Positions 61,848-64,000 of a DNA stretch of 64,000 nucleotides are shown here, piece by piece. A program made the position numbers and the translations under genes. This DNA is from Acidicapsa dinghuensis (lineage in GTDB: Bacteria; Acidobacteriota; Terriglobia; Terriglobales; Acidobacteriaceae), in NCBI RefSeq assembly GCF_025685685.1, contig NZ_JAGSYH010000007.1, positions 281,084-345,083 of the forward strand. Direction: 5' to 3'. How positions within the stretch are numbered: position 1 is the stretch's first letter; each line of letters opens with the position of its first letter. The notes under the pieces were generated by a model, which was given only the letters and a program-made list of their open reading frames with translations, was not told the DNA's origin and made no database searches.

Positions 61848-63113
61848 CTATGAACTGCGATACGGGCCGAAAGCACCTGTTACATTGGCATCTTCGTTGC
61901 CATCGTCGATCACAAATACGCGATATTCTTCACCGCCGGGTGCGACGCGAACGAGTACATGCCCTTGCTTGCTCTTAAAGCGATCTGAAAATCTGCCACT
62001 GACAACTCCTGCGGCAGGATGCAGACCGAGGCAGAAAACATCGCGTTGCTCAGGGTAAAGAGATGTGCTGGAGATATTGGCCAGGGATGAAATCGAGGCA
62101 TGCGCGGCGTGCCAGCTTTGCAGTATCCAGACGCGCGGTTTGAGAGCCTGGACAAAGGCTGGGCCACAGGCATCGAAGTAAGCGTGGTGGTTGCAGGTGG
62201 CTACATCCACAGGGCCGGCAGCTTGCGCTACAGGTGTTTCGATATCCCGCCACGGATCGCGGCCATAGTTGGTGAGACAGTTCAGGTCTGCGCCGGTGAA
62301 ATATGTGAATTTGCCATAGCGCAGGCGAAGCGCGATGGAGAGCATATTTTCCGATTCGATCTCGTCTTTTGGGGCGATTGCGCCTGAGGGGATGAGGATG
62401 CGGTTCTCCTCACCCTGCCCGGTCCTGATAGCGCCGCTGGATGAGAGGATTCGTATTTCGAACTGAGAATCACTCTGCCGTGCGTGCCGTTGAATAAGTT
62501 GAATAATCTGATTGACTGATCCGGGCCGTGCACGTTCCACGCGCGTCTCGCGCTGTTGGACGGACTGAACGAAGCGGATGTAGTTGAGTGCAGTCGGAGC
62601 AGCAACTTTGGTTGGAAAATCATAGTCCGGAAAACCGCGATCAATGAGTGTCGTTATCGGAATGACTTCAGCTACATCTGAGATTCCGGTAAGACGATAG
62701 TCACCGTAGCTTGATCGCGGTGAAGAATCTGTTACGTCTCCCACGTGGTCGCCGTGCAGATGTGTCGCTAAGGCATAGTCGAGTTTTGCATGGCCGGTGG
62801 CAGTGAGCTGCCGCTGAACATAACGCGCGATCCATTCGCCGGGCCTGCGCGATTCATCTGGTCGCGCGGGGCATACGGCGGGACCACGAGTGCTTGTCGC
62901 TCCGGCATCGATGAGAAGCGACGTGCCATCAGGCATAACCACCAGAGTCGCATTTCCGCGTCCGGTGTTGATGTGATGCAGATCCAGCATTCCCCGCGAC
63001 CACTGCGGGAGAACAGGCATGGACGAATCTGCCCAAATAGAGGATGAGAGTCCGGGCATTGCGGTGACCAGAGCGACTTCGCCGGAGCTACGCAGAAATT
63101 TGCGCCGGTTCAT
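61848..63113 (-). CDS. Tat-exported metallo-beta-lactamase-fold hydrolase
   Basis: A 421-residue protein starting at ATG 63113 with a twin-arginine signal (MNRRKFLRSSGE). The metallo-beta-lactamase fold follows: LHHINTGRGNATLVVMPDGTSLLIDAG, then the metal motif THLHGDHVGD, and a second part with FTYFTGADLN and HHAYFDACGPAF, a ComEC/RNase J-like layout. The last part VFVIDDGNEDANVTG is a beta-rich end. The substrate is unknown; it probably acts outside the inner membrane. It is followed by the split metH operon on the same strand. Confidence 0.8.
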   Translation of the reverse strand: MNRRKFLRSSGEVALVTAMPGLSSSIWADSSMPVLPQWSRGMLDLHHINTGRGNATLVVMPDGTSLLIDAGATSTRGPAVCPARPDESRRPGEWIARYVQRQLTATGHAKLDYALATHLHGDHVGDVTDSSPRSSYGDYRLTGISDVAEVIPITTLIDRGFPDYDFPTKVAAPTALNYIRFVQSVQQRETRVERARPGSVNQIIQLIQRHARQSDSQFEIRILSSSGAIRTGQGEENRILIPSGAIAPKDEIESENMLSIALRLRYGKFTYFTGADLNCLTNYGRDPWRDIETPVAQAAGPVDVATCNHHAYFDACGPAFVQALKPRVWILQSWHAAHASISSLANISSTSLYPEQRDVFCLGLHPAAGVVSGRFSDRFKSKQGHVLVRVAPGGEEYRVFVIDDGNEDANVTGAFGPYRSS

Positions 63114-63201
63114 ACAATTTGAGTCCTGAGAAATGACTCGGGGTGTATAAAAACTTCTCGAACGAGAAGAGAGCCTTTGCGCTCGTCTCCGTACAAACTC
63201 T

Positions 63202-63720
63202 CTACCGGGCTGTGAGAGACGCCACCGGCACCAACATGTCTTCTTTACGCATGACGAGGTTGGTAGCGTTGAGGCTGGCCAGCTCGAATCCGTGCCCATG
63301 AGTAATGGCATCGGTGGGGCAGGCCTCGACGCAGTATCCGCAGAAGATGCAGCGGTTGTAGTCGATATTGTAGGTCTTCGCGTAACGCTCGCTGGAGGAG
63401 ATGCGCTTCTCTTCTGTATTGTCCGCTGCCTCGATGAAGATGCAGTTGGAGGGGCAGGCAGCGGCGCAGAGGAAGCAGGCTACGCATTTTTCCAGGCCAT
63501 TTTCGTCGCGCTGCAACTCGTGCTTGCCACGGAAGCGCTGCTCGAATTTGGCGCCGCGCAACGGGCCGGGGCCATCCGGGTAGTTTTCCACCTGAGTTGG
63601 CTCAAGCATCTCCCGAAAGGTAATGCTCATTCCCTTCGCGATTCCGGCGATATTGCGCGCGATCGACATGGTCACAGTATACGATGCTCTGCGGCCATAG
63701 GTCGGTCGCTTAATACTCAA
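63202..63720 (-). CDS. nuoI: NADH-quinone oxidoreductase subunit I
   Basis: NuoI, a peripheral iron-sulfur subunit of respiratory complex I that relays electrons toward the quinone site. Two [4Fe-4S] motifs are present: CVACFLCAAACPSNC and CIFCGYCVEACPTDAI. The start is debatable: TTG 63720 has AGGAG three bases ahead and overlaps the upstream stop as TTGA (coupled translation), but ATG 63669 would give the more usual ~155-residue length. No other nuo gene is in the window; the partial gene upstream is not a recognised Nuo subunit. Confidence 0.9.
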   Translation of the reverse strand: MSIKRPTYGRRASYTVTMSIARNIAGIAKGMSITFREMLEPTQVENYPDGPGPLRGAKFEQRFRGKHELQRDENGLEKCVACFLCAAACPSNCIFIEAADNTEEKRISSSERYAKTYNIDYNRCIFCGYCVEACPTDAITHGHGFELASLNATNLVMRKEDMLVPVASLTAR

Positions 63721-64000
63721 TTGCTCCTGTGACCCGGTGGATTGGATTGTCCTTTGTTGTTAGCCGGAGGGGTCGTGACCGGCTTTCTGGCGGGTCTGGC
63801 TTTTTTCGTTTTCTCCGGCGGTGTTCCAGTGCAAAGATTCGATTCCTGGCCTGATGCCAGAATGGCCAGGGCCGGATCAATCTGGCCGGGGTTGGCGCGG
63901 CAGAGCCGGTGCTCCATGGTTTCGGCATGGTCGCCGCTCAGTCCCTGGGTCTGTTCGAGGCCGGTCGAGGGATCGACGCTGTATTCAAACACGTAGTCCT
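63717..64000 (-). CDS. Hypothetical protein, 3' part (partial)
   Basis: An open frame running in from the right edge and ending at TGA 63717, overlapping the TTG start of nuoI by four bases. The visible ~93 residues begin DYVFEYSVDPSTGLEQTQG and end in a basic, Pro/Lys-rich tail (EKTKKARPARKPV). I do not recognise it. The coupling to nuoI is the main reason to believe it is coding. Confidence 0.5.
   Translation of the reverse strand, partial: DYVFEYSVDPSTGLEQTQGLSGDHAETMEHRLCRANPGQIDPALAILASGQESNLCTGTPPEKTKKARPARKPVTTPPANNKGQSNPPGHRSN

Noticed and set aside
63742..63996. A plus-strand frame at the right edge of the window
   Set aside because: It overlaps the minus-strand frame that runs off the edge and is coupled to nuoI by a four-base overlap; the plus frame has no ribosome site.

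Overview
This 64 kb chromosomal window is rich in GC and densely coded. It looks like an acidobacterium of the Terriglobia/Acidobacteriaceae type. I infer this from gene content: a large duplicated MacB/FtsX-type permease with no ATPase (the ADOP family typical of Acidobacteria), a methionine synthase split into two genes, a Bacillus-type succinate dehydrogenase (SdhC-A-B), many secreted carbohydrate- and protein-degrading enzymes (GH3, GH16, GH92, S53, M13, M19), and a dispersed intergenic repeat with the core TCATCCTGAGC..CGAAGGATC. No rRNA, tRNA, intact mobile element or CRISPR array was seen.

Layout. 0-4 kb: the 3' end of uvrC, an O-acyltransferase, and a minus-strand sugar-nucleotide epimerase plus glycosyltransferase pair. 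4-8 kb: a secreted M19 dipeptidase, a membrane SpoIIE-type phosphatase and a small membrane protein. 8-14 kb (plus strand): apaG, a large secreted protein with a metal-less M48-like domain and a beta-propeller, and a GH3 beta-glucosidase. 14-16 kb: a low-density patch with a broken PIN-domain gene, two small membrane proteins and a second acyltransferase. 16-21 kb: sdhC-sdhA-sdhB interrupted by an AhpD-like gene and a small membrane gene. 21-24 kb: rdgB, an orphan gene resembling an Imm74 immunity protein, a MarR-GNAT fusion regulator and a methyltransferase. 24-31 kb: an M13 metallopeptidase, then three tandem paralogous beta-propeller lipoproteins ending at a clear terminator. 31-35 kb: an EF-G-like protein without its GTPase domain, a third acyltransferase, pyrH and engB. 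35-42 kb: a hypothetical gene, two pseudopilins and a secretin with a C-terminal cohesin domain, then smpB and pepA, ending at a 21-22 bp perfect hairpin. 42-49 kb: a giant S53 protease, the ADOP permease and a hypothetical gene. 49-57 kb: an amidohydrolase, an alpha/beta hydrolase, a 21-bp-repeat microgene, a GH92 mannosidase, a protein with a histone-H1-like tail and a GH16 lipoprotein. 57-64 kb: a HEAT-repeat protein, split metH, a Tat-exported metallo-beta-lactamase-fold protein, nuoI and a partial gene.

How they fit together: most genes serve a surface/secretion lifestyle (polysaccharide modification and breakdown, peptide scavenging, a secretin/pseudopilin export or pilus module), set among housekeeping genes for respiration, nucleotide hygiene, translation rescue and methionine synthesis. 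The most unusual items are the GTPase-less EF-G paralogue, the M48-propeller fusion that has lost both zinc histidines, the tandem propeller lipoproteins, the secretin-cohesin fusion and the heptad-repeat microgene downstream of the GH92 gene.
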